A stretch of DNA of 64,000 nucleotides from Plotosus lineatus (Eukaryota > Chordata > Actinopteri > Siluriformes > Plotosidae). The DNA lies in assembly GCA_024760905.1 (NCBI GenBank), contig CM045731.1, forward strand, positions 19,271,001 through 19,335,000, written 5' to 3'. The notes below the pieces were generated by a model. The model searched no databases and was not told where the DNA came from. It was given only the letters and a program-made list of their open reading frames with translations. Positions 1 through 11,842 of this stretch are shown piece after piece. Within the stretch, counting starts at the first letter, position 1, and the number at the start of each line of letters is the position of its first letter. The position numbers and the translations under genes are program-made.

Positions 1-688
1 ATACACTCGTTTTCAAATTATATAAAACTGTAGTGACAGAAATAGACATTCACCTGAATACATTAATCGAGTTTTAACTATTTCTTATGGGAAATATTGT
101 TTCACACTTCGAACAAATCAGTAATCGACCACATTTTTGGAATGAATTGTGTTCAACCACTGAGGTTCACTGTGTGTGTATGTATATATATATGAGTCTG
201 AGCATGAAACTGGTACATTTTCCAACAACCCAACTTTAAACTTGGATAAATGTTTCCAAGTTTATTTGTGAAGCAATGCATCAAAAACTTTAATACATGC
301 CTAGGAGATAATATCATATCAAAATATGTACATATGATGAACACAGTTCTTGAAATAAAGTATATCTATTCCTGTTTACACTTATTTACGATCAATTTTG
401 TGACAAGAGAAAGACCTCATTATTTTCATGTCCTGCTGAGCCTCTGCTATGGTATCCACAGGTCCTTTAAACACATGAATTGGAACACAGGTGCTTGCAC
501 AGTGAACCTCAGAATTTACATGTGTGTGACAAATTTGGTAAAAAGGCACCAGATGTAAAATGAGATCAATGATATACGTAACGTTTCCTGTCCATGTTAG
601 ATAGTCTATCTTGTGCTCCCACCGATCAATGATGGGCTGGGATTTATTGACTTAAGATAATAAAGAAAAGTTGAACATGTCAAGCACT
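1..688. other. AT-rich stretch, nothing recognised
   Basis: No gene, transposon terminus or tandem array was recognised apart from a short GT/TA-rich run near 171-193. The open frames here are short and lack any family signature. Confidence 0.5.
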
Positions 689-1014
689 GGGGCAGTACAG
701 TGGCACAGTGGTTAACACACCTGCCTCACAGTGAGAAGGCCTGGGTTCAATTCCCAGCATGGGTGCTTCTATGTGGAATTTGCATGTTCTCCCCATGCTT
801 GTGTGGGCTTCCTCCGGATAATCCAGTTTCCTCCCACAGTCCTAAAACATGCACAGTAGGCTAACTGACTGTTCTAAATTACCCCTAGGTGTGAATGGTT
901 GTGTAAGTGCTGGCTCTGTGATGGCCTGGTGAGCTGTCCAGGGTGTATCTATACTCAGATGGAGTTGGCTGAGGTGGGCACCAGTCTCCCCATGATCCTA
1001 ATTAGGATTAGGAA
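689..1014 (+). mobile_element. SINE-A copy, near full length
   Basis: The copy begins with a tRNA-like head: the A-box-like run TGGCACAGTGGTTAACAC is followed by a B-box-like GGTTCAATTCCC. Next comes the family body, with GCATGTTCTCC, TTTCCTCCCACAGTCC and ACATGCACAGTAGGC. It continues through the shared core (GAGCTGTCCAGGGTGT) to the CCTAATTAGGATTA tail. About 30 related pieces occur in this window. The RNA polymerase III boxes make a tRNA-derived SINE the best class; the tail resembles LINE 3' ends. Confidence 0.8.
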
Positions 1015-1442
1015 TAACAAATTACACTGTAGTCTGTTCATTCTGTCCATGTTGCTTATTGACTCTTTGAGTCGTCCTACAGATAATTTGATTATGCTTC
1101 TTCTCCAAGGAATATAATCCTGCACCAACCAGGATTTAATGCCTATTGGCCTAATACATTAAAGCACGGGAAAATTATTTTTTTTTTTCCAAATGTGCAG
1201 AAAATGTAACAGTTGTGTGTTTCAGAAACAGTTTCATGATCAGAACCATCTAATAATGCATTCAACTATGGAAGTAGGCTCCACTGTCAGAGCTTTGAAC
1301 CTGGTGTGAACTTGCCTCACAGAGGTTCTAACCTGATGTAGCTCATGAAAACAAAACAAAATGAAATTGGAAAATAAAAAAAAATAAAATAAAAAACCAC
1401 TCTTTCAGGTGTTCTTATGTGTGGGAATGCACCACATTGTTA
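1015..1442. other. Unassigned intergenic stretch
   Basis: AT-rich, with a T-run near 1180 and an A-rich run near 1370-1395. No coding or mobile signature was seen. Confidence 0.4.
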
Positions 1443-1775
1443 TTATTATTCATTCATTTATTAATTTTCTGAACTACTTAATCCTAATTGGATTACAGGG
1501 AGGCTGGTGTCCATCTCAGCTGGCTTTGGGTGAGAGCAGAGTACATCCCGAACAGCTCACCAGGCCATCACAGGGCAGAAACACACTGATGGCGAAGCAG
1601 CTGCTCTTGACGAAAGTCAGCAATGATTCTTTTACATGAACCTTTCACCACAGACAGTGAGAGACATGGCCGGCCTTTGATAACCCAGTTAGCTGCACTG
1701 CGAGGACAGCAGTGACAACCTGGTGATATTGGGGCTTGAACCCCTGACCGCAACATCTTTAACGGTTACTGGGAG
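1443..1775 (-). mobile_element. SINE-B copy with GGATTAAGCGG-type tail
   Basis: Read on the minus strand, a degraded tRNA-like head (about 1735-1775) is followed by the SINE-B body, recognised by GGTTATCAAAGGCCGGCC and CTCACTGTCTGTGGTG. The tail is the one SINE-A uses and ends in an ATGAATGAAT-type repeat (1443-1460). Confidence 0.75.
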
Positions 1776-2894
1776 AATTATCTCTGCAGTGCTAAAAACA
1801 AAATGCAAGGAATCCAGCAATCTGTGTAACAAATATGTGTGCTATGATGTGTAATACTTAATTTAAGAGTTGTACATTTAGTTATTTATATTATTATTAT
1901 TATTATTATTATTACTACTACTACTATTATTATTATATATATTTTTTTCTGCATGCAGACTGCAAGAGTTTATTTAGGTTTAAAAAGGACGATATTAACA
2001 TTGCCGACATTTGGTCGTACTGTACGTCAATTTACTTTAGAAGGAATTTGAATATTTCTCACACCACTGGAGTAAATAGTCCAACGTGAATATGTACACT
2101 CTCAACAGGATTTTGTCAGGAGGTCATTAAAAATCTGGGATACTACTTAAAAAAGGGGAAAAAGCACAGAATTAATGCATTAATTTAATTCCATTATGCT
2201 ATAAATACATGAGAGCGGTGTGTTGCTAGGTGAAATACGTATGTCATTAGTGTGCATGGCAATATTCTGTCTGTATATGTATTGTACACACACTCTGTTG
2301 GTAATTTCCCTGTATACCCCCAGTGCAAATCGCTTTGTATTATCTCTACATCATTACGCATTCTTGTTTTCCGCTCCTTCATTTTCATTGCACTGTGGGT
2401 CGTTATTCCTGAGCGCTCTGATTCTGGCAGCCGGGCTGACATATCAGCACGCCTATTGCTAAAAATGGAAACATCATCTTCCCGTGCCGCTGCAATGGAT
2501 GTCAAATATGTGTGTATTGTTATTTAACAACGATTGTTATTTTATTATTTTTTGGGTGACACATGCACTTGTACTGCAACAGCAACAAGAACCAAATGAG
2601 TACAAATGCAAACCAACCATGATCGCCTTGCCATGGAAATCAGTTCGATGGCATTATTATTATGAAATTGACCCATTACCGGCAACAACAAGGCTGCAGT
2701 TATACTGAGCATCCATTAACAATGCGACTGCTGTATTATAAGCTTCTGCACAGATAAGCAATGTTCTGGAACAACACAGGGTAGGTGCAAATGTTGTGGA
2801 TTTGCCAGACAACAGAAGTAAAGAGCAGCTGCCATCATTAAAATAAAAAAGGAAATAAATACAATACAGATACAAATACATTTTATTTATTTGC
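1776..2894. other. Unassigned stretch with an ATT/ACT microsatellite
   Basis: A TTA/CTA trinucleotide run lies at about 1889-1936. The rest is single-copy-looking. Several 60-100 residue open frames overlap on both strands around 2190-2880; none shows a domain or splice context, so I treat them as chance frames. Confidence 0.4.
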
Positions 2895-2937
<43 letters not shown>

Positions 2938-3205
2938 GTCGTCATAATATTCATCTGCTTGATCAGGTCGCAGGGGCAGCAGCCTAAGTAATGAGGTTCA
3001 GACGTCCCTCTAACCGGTCACTTCCTCCAGGCCTTCCAGGGTGACACCGAGGTGTTCCCAGACCAGCCAAGACACATAACCCCTCCAGCGTGTTCTAGGC
3101 TGACCCCGGTGTCTCTTCCCGATTAGGCATGCCAGAAACACCACACCAGGGAGTCGTTTGGGATGCATTCTAACCAGACGCCTGAGCCACCTCAACTGGC
3201 TCTTT
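2895..3205 (-). mobile_element. Rex3 LINE, 5'-truncated 3' end
   Basis: A CAT repeat (2895-2938) is the minus-strand form of the GATG-type Rex3 tail. Upstream on the minus strand, 3010-3195 encodes the conserved end of the Rex3 polyprotein: the blocks RWLRRLVRMHPKRLPGVVF and RTRWRGYVSWLVWEHLGV match the equivalent residues of the complete copy at 25665-28998. This is a dead-on-arrival 5' truncation. Confidence 0.85.
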
Positions 3206-3465
3206 GTTTATTTTGAAATAGGGATATTTTGAAAAGCCTCCACGCACTAAAGACGAAATAAATAATAATTTTCAACAGTGTCCCTGTGATGCAGACAGTC
3301 CTTCTCCTACCTCATCTTCATCTCCAGCAGTTTGAATCAGCAGCATTTGCATAAGCTGTGGAAATAAAAGAAAATCCCGATTAAAACTCCATTATGACTG
3401 TATTCGGAGTCTATTCTGTTCATACTGAATGCACAACAAGTGGACATGCATTATACCTTTGGAAG

Positions 3466-3466
<1 letters not shown>

Positions 3467-3524
<58 letters not shown>
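3467..3524. repeat. (AC)n microsatellite
   Basis: About 29 uninterrupted AC units, directly upstream of a SINE-A copy. Confidence 0.98.
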
Positions 3525-3529
<5 letters not shown>

Positions 3530-3536
3530 TGCGCCT

Positions 3537-3916
3537 GGGTGTCACGAGGATGTAGTGCTTAGCATATTTTCCTGATGCAAGAAGGTCCTTGGTTTGAATC
3601 TAGAACTCGGCGAGGGCGGTTCTGTGTAGAATTTGCATGTTCCCCCTGAATTTGCCTGGGTTTCATCTGGGTACTCTGGTTTCCTCTTAAAATCCAAAGA
3701 CATGCACATTAGACAAAAAGGCTGTTCTCAATTTCACCTAGAAGTGAACATTTGTGTGCGCGTTTAGAGGTGGGGTGGGGATGGGGGGTAAGTGGGGGCT
3801 GGAATAGACCTCTGAGCAGGGCCTACCCCACCTTTACCCAGTGGTGGCTCAGATAGACTTCAGCCTTCATATGACCCTAGTAGGATTAAACGGATTGGCA
3901 AATTAATAAAATGACT
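3537..3916 (+). mobile_element. SINE-A copy
   Basis: The head (GATGTAGTGCTTAGCA, then TTGGTTTGAATCTAG), body (TTTGCATGTTCC, AAAGACATGCACATTAG) and tail (GTAGGATTAAACGG) are in order. A G-rich stretch (GGTGGGGATGGGGGG) interrupts the core near 3770-3800. Confidence 0.75.
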
Positions 3917-3984
3917 GTACTGTACAGTATTGCTTTTATGTATGGCGGGTGGTCTCATACATTTGTTCAGCACTGTGTAGCATA

Positions 3985-4296
3985 ATGGGCATAGTGGCAT
4001 AGTAGTCAGCACTGTATCTGGGTGTGGTTTCATTCTATGCATGTGTGGGTTTCCTCCAGGTATTTTGAGTTTCTTTTCACAGTCCAAAAAATATGTACAT
4101 TAGGCTAATTGGCTATTTCAAGTTGCCTCCAAGTGTGAGGGTGAGTGTTAAAGTGTGTGTGTCTGTGTGGGTGTTGGACCTGCGATGGACTGGACAAGCT
4201 GTCCGGCATGTACCCGGCTTTTGTCTGGTGTCGGCTGCGATAGGCTCCAGCATTCATCCAAACCTAGAGGGATTAAGCAGTACAGTAAATGAGTGA
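3985..4296 (+). mobile_element. SINE-A copy with a deleted head
   Basis: Starts at GGCATAGTGGCATAGTAG. The B-box region is lost and the body resumes at ATGCATGTGTGGGTTTCC. The core (CAAGCTGTCCGGCATGTACC) and the GGGATTAAGCAG tail with TGAGTGAG repeats follow. Confidence 0.75.
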
Positions 4297-4793
4297 GTGT
4301 ATATAGTAAAACAATTATGCGCCCCAGGCTTGGACACTGTTCAGTGACATCCACCTCACCTTCGATGCAGAAAGTGAATTATCATACATTTCACTAGAAG
4401 ACTAAATTCCTCTTCGTTCAGTTGACCGTTGCTCGGAAGGGCATTATTAAAGAAGTGATGATCATTTCAAATCAGTAAAACATATCTTGGAATCAATATT
4501 ATGGAAGTAGCTGTATAATGTACAGTCATTACTGCATTATTAAAAAACCCCTCAGGGTGATGTAAGGGCTGATGGAGGTTAATTTGGGATCACTGACTCG
4601 CTTGCTGGACATTATCTCTTACATAAAACACTCTGACCGTCACTTATAGGTTCATATCTGAGGCGTTTCATGATCTTGGACTTCTGGTCTTATATCATAT
4701 CCTTTAATACACACTTTGAATTAGATTTTTCCATGATTATTTTTATCACAAGGACAGATGTTTAATGAAGAAGGACGTGAATAGTATTTATCG

Positions 4794-4824
<31 letters not shown>

Positions 4825-5226
4825 GGGGGGGGTCCCTTCTACTTCCAGGGATGAGGGATTTTATATATTCAAGTGTGTAAATCATCAAACACACCCACAG
4901 CCCAACATGTGAATTTGCTTATTAAAGAACCGTGACGTGGTGCATCAGGGATGAATGAGCGATTTAAACAGGGAAAGAGTAAACAACCAGATTCGCCCTT
5001 GACAGTCGCCGGATAAACACTAGCATCAGGGTAAAACACCTGGGGAAACATAATGAGAAAAGTTTTTATAGAGCAAGGATGGGTTGATGTGCTCGAAATT
5101 CTGGATTTTCTTTTTTGCGATGTTGGGAGACTATATTTTAGGGAAGAAGAACATAGATATAAAACAGACTGAAGCTAAACCATCTCGCATCATAACTCAT
5201 CTCTTCTCTTGTTCAGGCATAAGATA
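4297..5226. other. Unassigned stretch
   Basis: Contains a TG microsatellite with a G-run (4794-4832). No coding or transposon signature was recognised elsewhere. Confidence 0.4.
4794..4832. repeat. (TG)n microsatellite with poly-G end
   Basis: About 14 TG units followed by about 11 G residues. Confidence 0.97.
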
Positions 5227-5346
5227 ATTAATAATTATGCACCGAAGGCAAGGTGGATGTCGCTGAATTGCTCCGAAGACAGAACACTAAGAGGCCTATT
5301 TAGTGCAGTGACATCCACTGAGCCTGGGGCAAATAATTGTTTTAGT
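5227..5346. repeat. Small fold-back (inverted-repeat) element
   Basis: GTGGATGTCGCTG (5253-5265) pairs with CAGTGACATCCAC (5305-5317), 12 of 13 positions. Weaker pairing continues outward (ATAATTATGC against CAAATAATTG). The arrangement suggests a MITE-like fold-back repeat. A hairpin with similar arm sequence (GGCAAGGCGGAG) occurs near 15770. Confidence 0.45.
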
Positions 5347-5352
5347 ATACTA

Positions 5353-5690
5353 GTATGGCGGCGTAGTGATTAGCACGTCCGCCTCACCGCAAGAAGGCCT
5401 GGGTTCGAGTCCCAGTCTGGGTGTGTCTGTGTGGAGTTTGCATGTTCTCCCTGTGCTTGCGTGGGTTTCCTCCGGGTGCTCCGGTTTCCTCCCACAATCC
5501 AAAGACATGCACAGTAGGTTAATTGGCCGTTCTAAATCTCCCGTAGGTTCACATCATGCAGAAGGAAATGGCAAACCACTGCACTAATCCTGCCAAGGAA
5601 ACCTCCATGAAGATGACAACCAGGGCGTTATCCTTCATGGCGGGTCGCCAATGGTCGTCCGACGACTCAGGCACTAGATAGATACTAATA
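5353..5690 (+). mobile_element. SINE-A head with a BovB-like hairpin tail
   Basis: The head is well preserved: TGGCGGCGTAGTGATTAGCA (A box region) and GGTTCGAGTCCC (B box matches the tRNA consensus). The body runs to GGCCGTTCTAAATCTCCC. After that the usual core is absent. Instead there is ATGGCAAACCACTGCACTAA, GCCAAGGAAACCTCCATGAA and a terminal hairpin GTCGTCCGACGAC (5654-5666), followed by TAGATAGATA. This resembles the 3' ends of BovB-type RTE LINEs known from Bov-tA and Sauria SINEs (AGTCG..CGACT hairpin). The family similarity is from memory. Confidence 0.7.
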
Positions 5691-5726
5691 TACTACATGC
5701 AACATAAAAGGCAGACAAAATCACTA

Positions 5727-5862
5727 TTGAGTGACACAGTGATGTCATAGTTAGCATGTTCGCCTCGCAACAAGAAAAAATTGGGTTATGCTTGGTGAGG
5801 GTGTTTTTTTTTGCATCTGCATGTTCCAACCCTCTCACAAGCCAAAGACATGCACATTAACC
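5727..5862 (+). mobile_element. SINE-A head fragment
   Basis: GTGATGTCATAGTTAGCATG, CGCCTCGCAACAAGAA and CCAAAGACATGCACATTAAC follow the SINE-A order. The core and tail are missing. Confidence 0.6.
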
Positions 5863-6484
5863 CTATGTTTACACTGAGGCATGATGTCTGCAATCTCTGT
5901 GATTCAACAACAACAAAAACAACAAAAGTGCAGAGCTCCGTGGTTTATGAGCTTAGAGTACGATTTGTGAATAAAAAAGGCTCAATACAAGAAACGAAAT
6001 TTGAAGGAATCATGTTGCCAGGTAAATCAAGATCCCCTACATTGGATACAGCAAGATCTGTAACACTCTGTGAAGGTCTGCTAAGTCATGTTTAGCCCTA
6101 CTGTGCTCTTCCCAGGTTTTGTCATGACTGGGGTCAAATTGTAATAAATCGCAATCATCACAAATGCACCAAGTTTCCTCAAGATCAATGTTTTAATAAA
6201 TAGATATTGTAGAGATGATGTCTTGCAGAGAAAGTAATTTTTTAGCTCGTAAAACCTGTAATGTAACTGAATATTCACAATAAGTACTGATCCATTCCTT
6301 TCCATGATTGCTGATCCAAAAAAAAAAAAAAAACCCTGAAAGAATTTAAACGATTATGGGACGAAATTATTAAAATGCAGTTCATATATTATTTTCTTTG
6401 CAAGCACACACTGTGTGATTTAAAATTTTATATTTTTTATAGCACTAAAGCTGGTTAAAGGGATTAAAATGTGCTAACTGCACA
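5863..6484. other. Unassigned stretch
   Basis: Contains a 94-codon open frame that overlaps the preceding SINE fragment and a poly-A run near 6316. Nothing was recognised. Confidence 0.4.
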
Positions 6485-6562
6485 AAGCCGGCTGGGATGG
6501 GCTCCAGCCTCCAAGTGACTCTGGTAGGATTAAGCGGTTGAGCAAATGAATAAATGATAAAC
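6485..6562 (+). mobile_element. SINE-A/B tail fragment
   Basis: GCTGGGATGGGCTCCAGCC, then GGTAGGATTAAGCGG and the AAATGAATAAATGA repeat. Only the last 75 bases are present. Confidence 0.65.
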
Positions 6563-6611
6563 TAGTTTTTCAAATCAAATCTTTCTCAAAAAATAACTCT
6601 TGTAGCATTAT

Positions 6612-6918
6612 TTATTATATTCGCCAACTGATTAATCCTTCTAATCTCGGCTGACACTGGGTGAAGATGACATGCAACCCGAACAGCTCGCCAGACCATC
6701 GCAGGGCCAACACAAACACAACCATTCACACTCACACCCATGGGAAATTCGGGACAGCTGATTAGTGTAACGTACATGCCTTTGGACTGTGGGACTAAAC
6801 CAAAGTACCCAGAATAAACCCACAGGCAAGATTTAAGCAGGATCACCAGTGCTGAGCACAGGACTCGATCCCAGGACCTTCTTGATGTGCATCGGACATG
6901 CTAACCACTACACCACCC
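6612..6918 (-). mobile_element. SINE-A copy
   Basis: On the minus strand the head (GGTGTAGTGGTTAGCATG at 6898-6915) is followed by body, core (GAGCTGTTCGGGTTGC) and a degenerate tail near 6620. Confidence 0.75.
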
Positions 6919-6929
6919 AAATTTTGCGT

Positions 6930-7286
6930 CATTCATGCATTTTCTGAACTGCGTAATCCTAAATAGGGTCACAGGGAGGCTGGCAATCATCTCAGCCGAC
7001 TGTGTGCGAGGGCAGGGCACACCTCGGACAGCTCGCCAGGCCATTGCAGGGCCAATACTCACACAACCATTCACAATGATACTCACAACTTAGGGTGTTC
7101 TGGAATAGCCAATTAACCTACTGTGCATGTTTTTGGACTGTGGGAGGAAACTGGCATACCCGGAGGAAACCCACACAAGCACAGGAAGAACATGCCAACT
7201 CAACAAATCAACGCCCAGGCTGGGAATCGAACCAAGTACCTTCTTGCTGTGAGGCAGACGTGTTAATCACTACGCCACACATATTC
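6930..7286 (-). mobile_element. SINE-A copy, full length
   Basis: Minus strand: GGCGTAGTGATTAACACG head, GGTTCGATTCCC B box, full body and core, tail near 6935-6960. It lies in tandem with the copy at 6612-6918, in the same orientation. Confidence 0.85.
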
Positions 7287-7443
7287 TGTATACCTTCCTG
7301 TATTCACCGAATAATAACAGGAATGTAATGTAGATCATTGTGTTTATTTATAGTCAGGTGAAACAGAGAGTATGAGGGTCACTTCTATAACAGTAGATAG
7401 TGTAGACCAAAATGTGTGTACTGCGTTGCAACTGACTAAAAAT

Positions 7444-7444
<1 letters not shown>

Positions 7445-7506
<62 letters not shown>
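7445..7506. repeat. (CA)n microsatellite
   Basis: About 31 uninterrupted CA units. Confidence 0.98.
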
Positions 7507-7508
<2 letters not shown>

Positions 7509-7893
7509 GTGCTCTAGTCATTTCAGTCCAAATTCATAAAGCACTGGATGAAGACTCCTCGGCACAAACAGAAATTAATATCCTGCCTCTGTGATGCAGA
7601 TATGCCTCGAATACATGTGAGAAATTTCCACACTCCCACATGATGCGACAGTTACCATGGTTGCGTGTGTTTAAAAAAATAATTGAGAGCCAGTTTGATG
7701 GCCGACTCTCCTTTAATTCGAGTCAGTAAGAAACCTTCACCATCTCACACTCTCTTGGATTCGATTAACTCGGCCTCTGCTTTTTTAAAACATGTTACGT
7801 AATTATATTTAGCACCAGTATCCGGCTAGCATAAAAGTTGTAAGGCGTCATGGCCCAATATTTAGCCTGCTAATTAATTAAACAATTAATTAA
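7507..7893. other. Unassigned stretch
   Basis: No repeat family was recognised. It includes GTTACCATGGTTGC near 7655, an imperfect palindrome, and is otherwise unremarkable. Confidence 0.4.
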
Positions 7894-8262
7894 GATGGGG
7901 CAGTGGTGGCTTGAAGGTAAGATGCTGGATCGCTGATCCCAAGGTTGGGGATTAAAGCCCCACTCTCAACCGATTGTCACTGCCCCCCCTCCCTCCCCAG
8001 TGCAGTTAACTGGGTTATCAAAGGCCGGCCATGTCTCTCACTATCTATGGTGAGAGGCATGTAAGAGAACCATTGCTGACCTTCGACAAGATTAGGCTGC
8101 ATAGCCGTCAGCGTGTTTCTGCACTGCGATGGACTGGCGAGCTGTTCAGGGTGTACTCTGCCCTCGCCCTGAGTCGGCTGAGATGGGCGCCAACCTCCCT
8201 GCAATCCTAATTAGGATTAAGTAGTTCAGAAAATGAATGAATTAATGAATGAATTCATTAAG
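7894..8262 (+). mobile_element. SINE-B copy with GGATTAAGCGG-type tail
   Basis: Head: GGGGCAGTGGTGGCTTGA, GATGCTGGATCGCTGATCCC and a B-box-like GGGGATTAAAGCCCC. The body (GTTATCAAAGGCCGGCC, GTAAGAGAACCATTGCTGAC) leads to GCCGTCAGCGTGTTTCTGC. Then the core and tail shared with SINE-A follow, ending in GAATGAATTAATGAATGAAT. Confidence 0.85.
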
Positions 8263-8312
8263 ATGCAAAATTAATGGTAACAATCCAAATCTATATTATT
8301 TATTTTGCAGCA

Positions 8313-8640
8313 TTTGACTGCTGAACTGATTAATCTTTACAAGTCACATAGCGACACCAGGCAAAACACCCCTGAACAGCTTGTCAGATCATCACAGGGC
8401 AACACGCATGCAACTCTTCACAATCTCACTCACACATAAGGGCAATTTGGAACAGGCCACTAATCTCATGTCTATGTCTTTGGACTGTGGCAGGAAACCA
8501 GAGTACCCAGAGGAAACCCCACACAAGCACAGGAAGAACATGCAAACTCCTCACAGAAACGCCCTCTCCGAGCCCAGAACTTGAACCAGGACCTTCTTGC
8601 TGTGAGGAGGATTTGCGAACCATTACATCACCGTATCGCC
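8313..8640 (-). mobile_element. SINE-A copy
   Basis: Minus strand head ends near 8635 (GGTGATGTAATGGTTCGC). Body and core are present; the tail near 8320 is degenerate. Confidence 0.75.
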
Positions 8641-9408
8641 AGAATTCTGACTAATAGTCATTAAATTCACCCGTCTGATTTCGTAACGAGAAAAACAAAG
8701 TACTGAACATGCACATGCGTGTGCTTCATGCGCATGTACATGTCAGCCAGCCCCTTTAATTCATCTATGTTCATACAAAATACACAGAGAAAGGAAAATT
8801 TTACGGGATGATTCACTGTTCCTGAACCACAGCCATTCAAAAACTTCAGGATTTTAAATTCAATGAACTTGCGGTGCTAATTTGAAGCGCTGAGCAACCT
8901 CATGGGCGAGATTACCATGCGAGCCATCACCATGCTTTATGCACATCGTTCTGCTGCCTGGCATTTTGACGGAGCAGTTACTCAGCACCGAGCTGGAGGT
9001 TGTGGAACGGGACGGATCAATGAGCTTCCAAATCATTTCTCAGCGTCATGAACAGCTCTCTGGCCCACTGGCTCTCTCATGGAGCTCCAGGCCTCTGTAT
9101 TTTATTTCATTCTTGGATAAGCTGTGAGTTTCTGTCAGCATTAACAGTAACATCTTTTTTCCTCCTAACGACGGCAAAGAAATCGCCTAATCTTAACAGG
9201 GTTTAATCTTAATGAGGGTTTCTGCATGCAAATGGACTCGAAGTGAGTTCATGTCATTGTCTCGGAGTGTTGTCTCTTTCACCCTGTTTTCCCTGGCTCT
9301 GCTACGGACTGAGGTAACGCCTGTGTGCCTGGAATAAAATTCCCTATTAATTGTTGTCAATTACAGGAAGGAGAATGTGATTAACTTTTTGATTTTATTG
9401 ACTAGTCA
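8641..9408. other. Single-copy-looking stretch, candidate conserved noncoding DNA
   Basis: No repeat family is seen. 9200-9400 contains an octamer-type ATGCAAAT (about 9227-9234) and AT-rich homeodomain-like cores (CTATTAATTG, GTCAATTACAGG, GTGATTAAC). Conservation cannot be tested here. Confidence 0.3.
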
Positions 9409-9737
9409 ATACGGCGACATGGTGGCGCACCTCACATAAACAATGTTCTGGGTGCAAGTCCCAGGCCTGGACATTTCTGTGTCGACTTTGCATGGTTCCC
9501 CCCACTTTTTCCAGGTATCCCTTTTTTTCACCCTACAGCCCAAAGACAAGCTCATTAAGATTAATGGCTTTTCAAAATGGCCCATAGGTGTATATATGAA
9601 TGCATGTGTATAAGTCCTGCAATGGTAAGGCAATCTATTCAGGGTGTACCTTGCTTTCACACAGTGTCGGCTAAGTTAGGCATGGGATAGGCTGCGACCC
9701 TAATAGTAAAAGCAGTTTGAAAGATAAATAAGTGAGA
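9409..9737 (+). mobile_element. SINE-A copy, diverged
   Basis: GGCGACATGGTGGCGCAC head with a deletion, body words (TTTGCATGGTTCC, CCCAAAGACAAGCTCATTAA), core (TATTCAGGGTGTACC) and a GATAAATAAGTGAG tail. Confidence 0.7.
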
Positions 9738-9775
9738 GGAGATTCAGAATAAATGGGAAACACTGTTGAATATCC

Positions 9776-10027
9776 AGGGGGCAGTGGTTCCCAGTGGTAG
9801 GGTGTGGGATTGGGGTGTTGGGAGTTCAAGTCCCGTTATCAATAGGTTGTCACTGCTGTCCCCTCAGTGCAGTTAAGTGGGTTATCAAAGGCCAGCCACG
9901 TCTCTCACTGTCTTTGTTGTGAGGCATGTAAAAGAACCATTGCTGATTTTCATCAAGAGTAGCTGCATAGCTGTCAGCGTCCCCACGACCATAATTAGGA
10001 TTAAGCGGCTCAGAAAATGAATGAGTG
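9776..10027 (+). mobile_element. SINE-B copy with internally deleted tail
   Basis: Head B box GGAGTTCAAGTCCCG and the SINE-B body are intact. The core is missing: CATAGCTGTCAGCGT runs straight into CCCCACGACC and ATTAGGATTAAGCGG. Confidence 0.75.
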
Positions 10028-11094
10028 TTAAATGTCCACATTAGTGATTTGTCCCAGACCTGAGAGGAATGTAATTACTGAATGAGAGACAGCCAGGGGA
10101 GGGGACTCTTTTGTAACCGAGCATAGTGATTTCTTTGGCTGTATACAATCGCCCTTCTCTGTCCTTTAGTACATAAAAAAAGCCTCGGTTAGAGTTTAAT
10201 TCATTTTAATTGTACCGAATAGATGTTAATTTGAAGACGGATTCCTTTTATTTATTTACTTATTTTTAACCCAATATGGTATAGCAGATGTTTTAAATTA
10301 GAGCAGTAAACCTTATATATTGAAGCCTGCACCAGATGGGCTGCAACAGCAGAAAGTCTCCACTCCTGTCAGCTAAGGACATGTATTTGAGATGACGGTC
10401 CTCACAGAGTCACCAGAACGGGATGGTTGAGATTAAAGACAGACCTTTGCAGATTGCTGGTCCTGGTTGACAGAGGTATTTAATGTTTGCAGGATTGGCA
10501 TGGTGAGCATTACAAGATGGTATTCTATTCCCTGTAGCTGTAAGGATTGGTTAGTTGAGCTACCGTAACCTTTCTACTAGCTTGACCAACAATCTGACCA
10601 TTTCCTTCTGAGTCCTCATGTCAGAGATGCATTCCTCCCCTCATAACAGTCTTTCATTGGATGCTTTCTGGTTCCAACTGCCATTAATGTAATCCTGTGA
10701 AACCCTGTATTTAGCTTTCAACAGCACTCCGATATAAATAATATTGATATGTTCTACACAAAAATCAGATAAATCTCAGTACAAAGGACATTATCCACTT
10801 CCCAAACTCGGAATGATTCTTGAATGAAAATGTCAGACAGAAAGAGAGGCATGAAGAGAACACGGTACACAGATCAACAGGGCTCTCTATTGATTTTATG
10901 ATTCTTCAGACTTTTATACACATTCAGTGGGGAAAGGCAACACAGATTTGGTGAGTTCAAAGGAAGCACTACATGTTGTTACTACAGGATAGGTGTATGG
11001 CATATATGCCATGTAGGGTTTCCAATTTATACATCATTAGCTTAAAGTAAAAAAAATTGATGACAGGGGTCCAGATACTATCACCAATTCATAA
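10028..11094. other. Unassigned stretch of about 1.1 kb
   Basis: No transposon, tandem array or coding signature was recognised. This is one of the longest repeat-poor runs in the first half of the window. Confidence 0.4.
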
Positions 11095-11345
11095 TTATTG
11101 TGGATATTTATAGAGTGCAATTTCATACACACATATGCTCAATGCGCATGAGACCCCAGCACTCCGGGTACCCGTCACCACTGTACAGCACCAGTTGTTG
11201 CATTGTTCTATCCTTCTGATGCTGAGCACCAAGCAACAACTCCCAAATTTTAATGTCTCATGGTATGACACTGCTGGATTCGAACTCTGACCTTCTGGTG
11301 GATAACATGGGCGCTCTACCAACTGGGCTAAATCCCCGGTAATAA
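11095..11345 (-). mobile_element. SINE-C copy
   Basis: On the minus strand, 11277-11343 is a clear tRNA-like head: TAGCCCAGTTGGTAGAGCG contains an A box matching TRGCNNAGYNGG, and GAGTTCGAATCC is the B box. The body (GTTGTTGCTTGGTGCTCAGC, ATAGAACAATGCAACAACTG) and an AAATTGCACTCTATAAAT tail follow. The second copy is at 30758-31062. Confidence 0.8.
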
Positions 11346-11806
11346 TATGGCAATTGAGTAAGAAGCATATCAAGTTTGAAAGCCCCAGCTTACGGAAAGT
11401 AAATGCCTGAAAACCTAATACAGGGATCTCTCACTTTCTGCGGTAAATTGAGACCAAGATCCCCCTGCGACCGCCAAATTCCGAGAAGTAGGATCGACCC
11501 CCCCTGACTGACATATATGCGCATGTATATGTGTATATAATATCAATAAATACATATTCAAGCTATAAATGCTTATAATAACAATTAAATATTCAAAAAT
11601 AATGCATAGGATGTAAATAAAATATAAATACACACACATGCATATGCACCTCACATAAAAATGTAAATTTTTTTGATGGGGGTTTTGGGTTGTTTTTTGT
11701 TTTTGTTTCTTTGGGTTTTTTTTTTTGCATAATTGACCTTGTTTTACGGCATTTTCCTTAACTTTACCCCCCTATTCTTCCTTAATTTCCTTATTTTTTT
11801 AAATTC

Positions 11807-11842
<36 letters not shown>

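Noticed and set aside
5811..6095. 94-codon open frame containing SSVVYELRVRFVNKKGSIQE and a donor-like CCAG|GTAAATC
   Set aside because: It starts inside a SINE-A fragment, the acceptor lacks a pyrimidine tract and no family is recognised.
11277..11343. Possible tRNA gene (A and B boxes both good)
   Set aside because: It is the head of SINE-C: no cloverleaf-complete 3' end, and the same body follows in a second copy at 30758.
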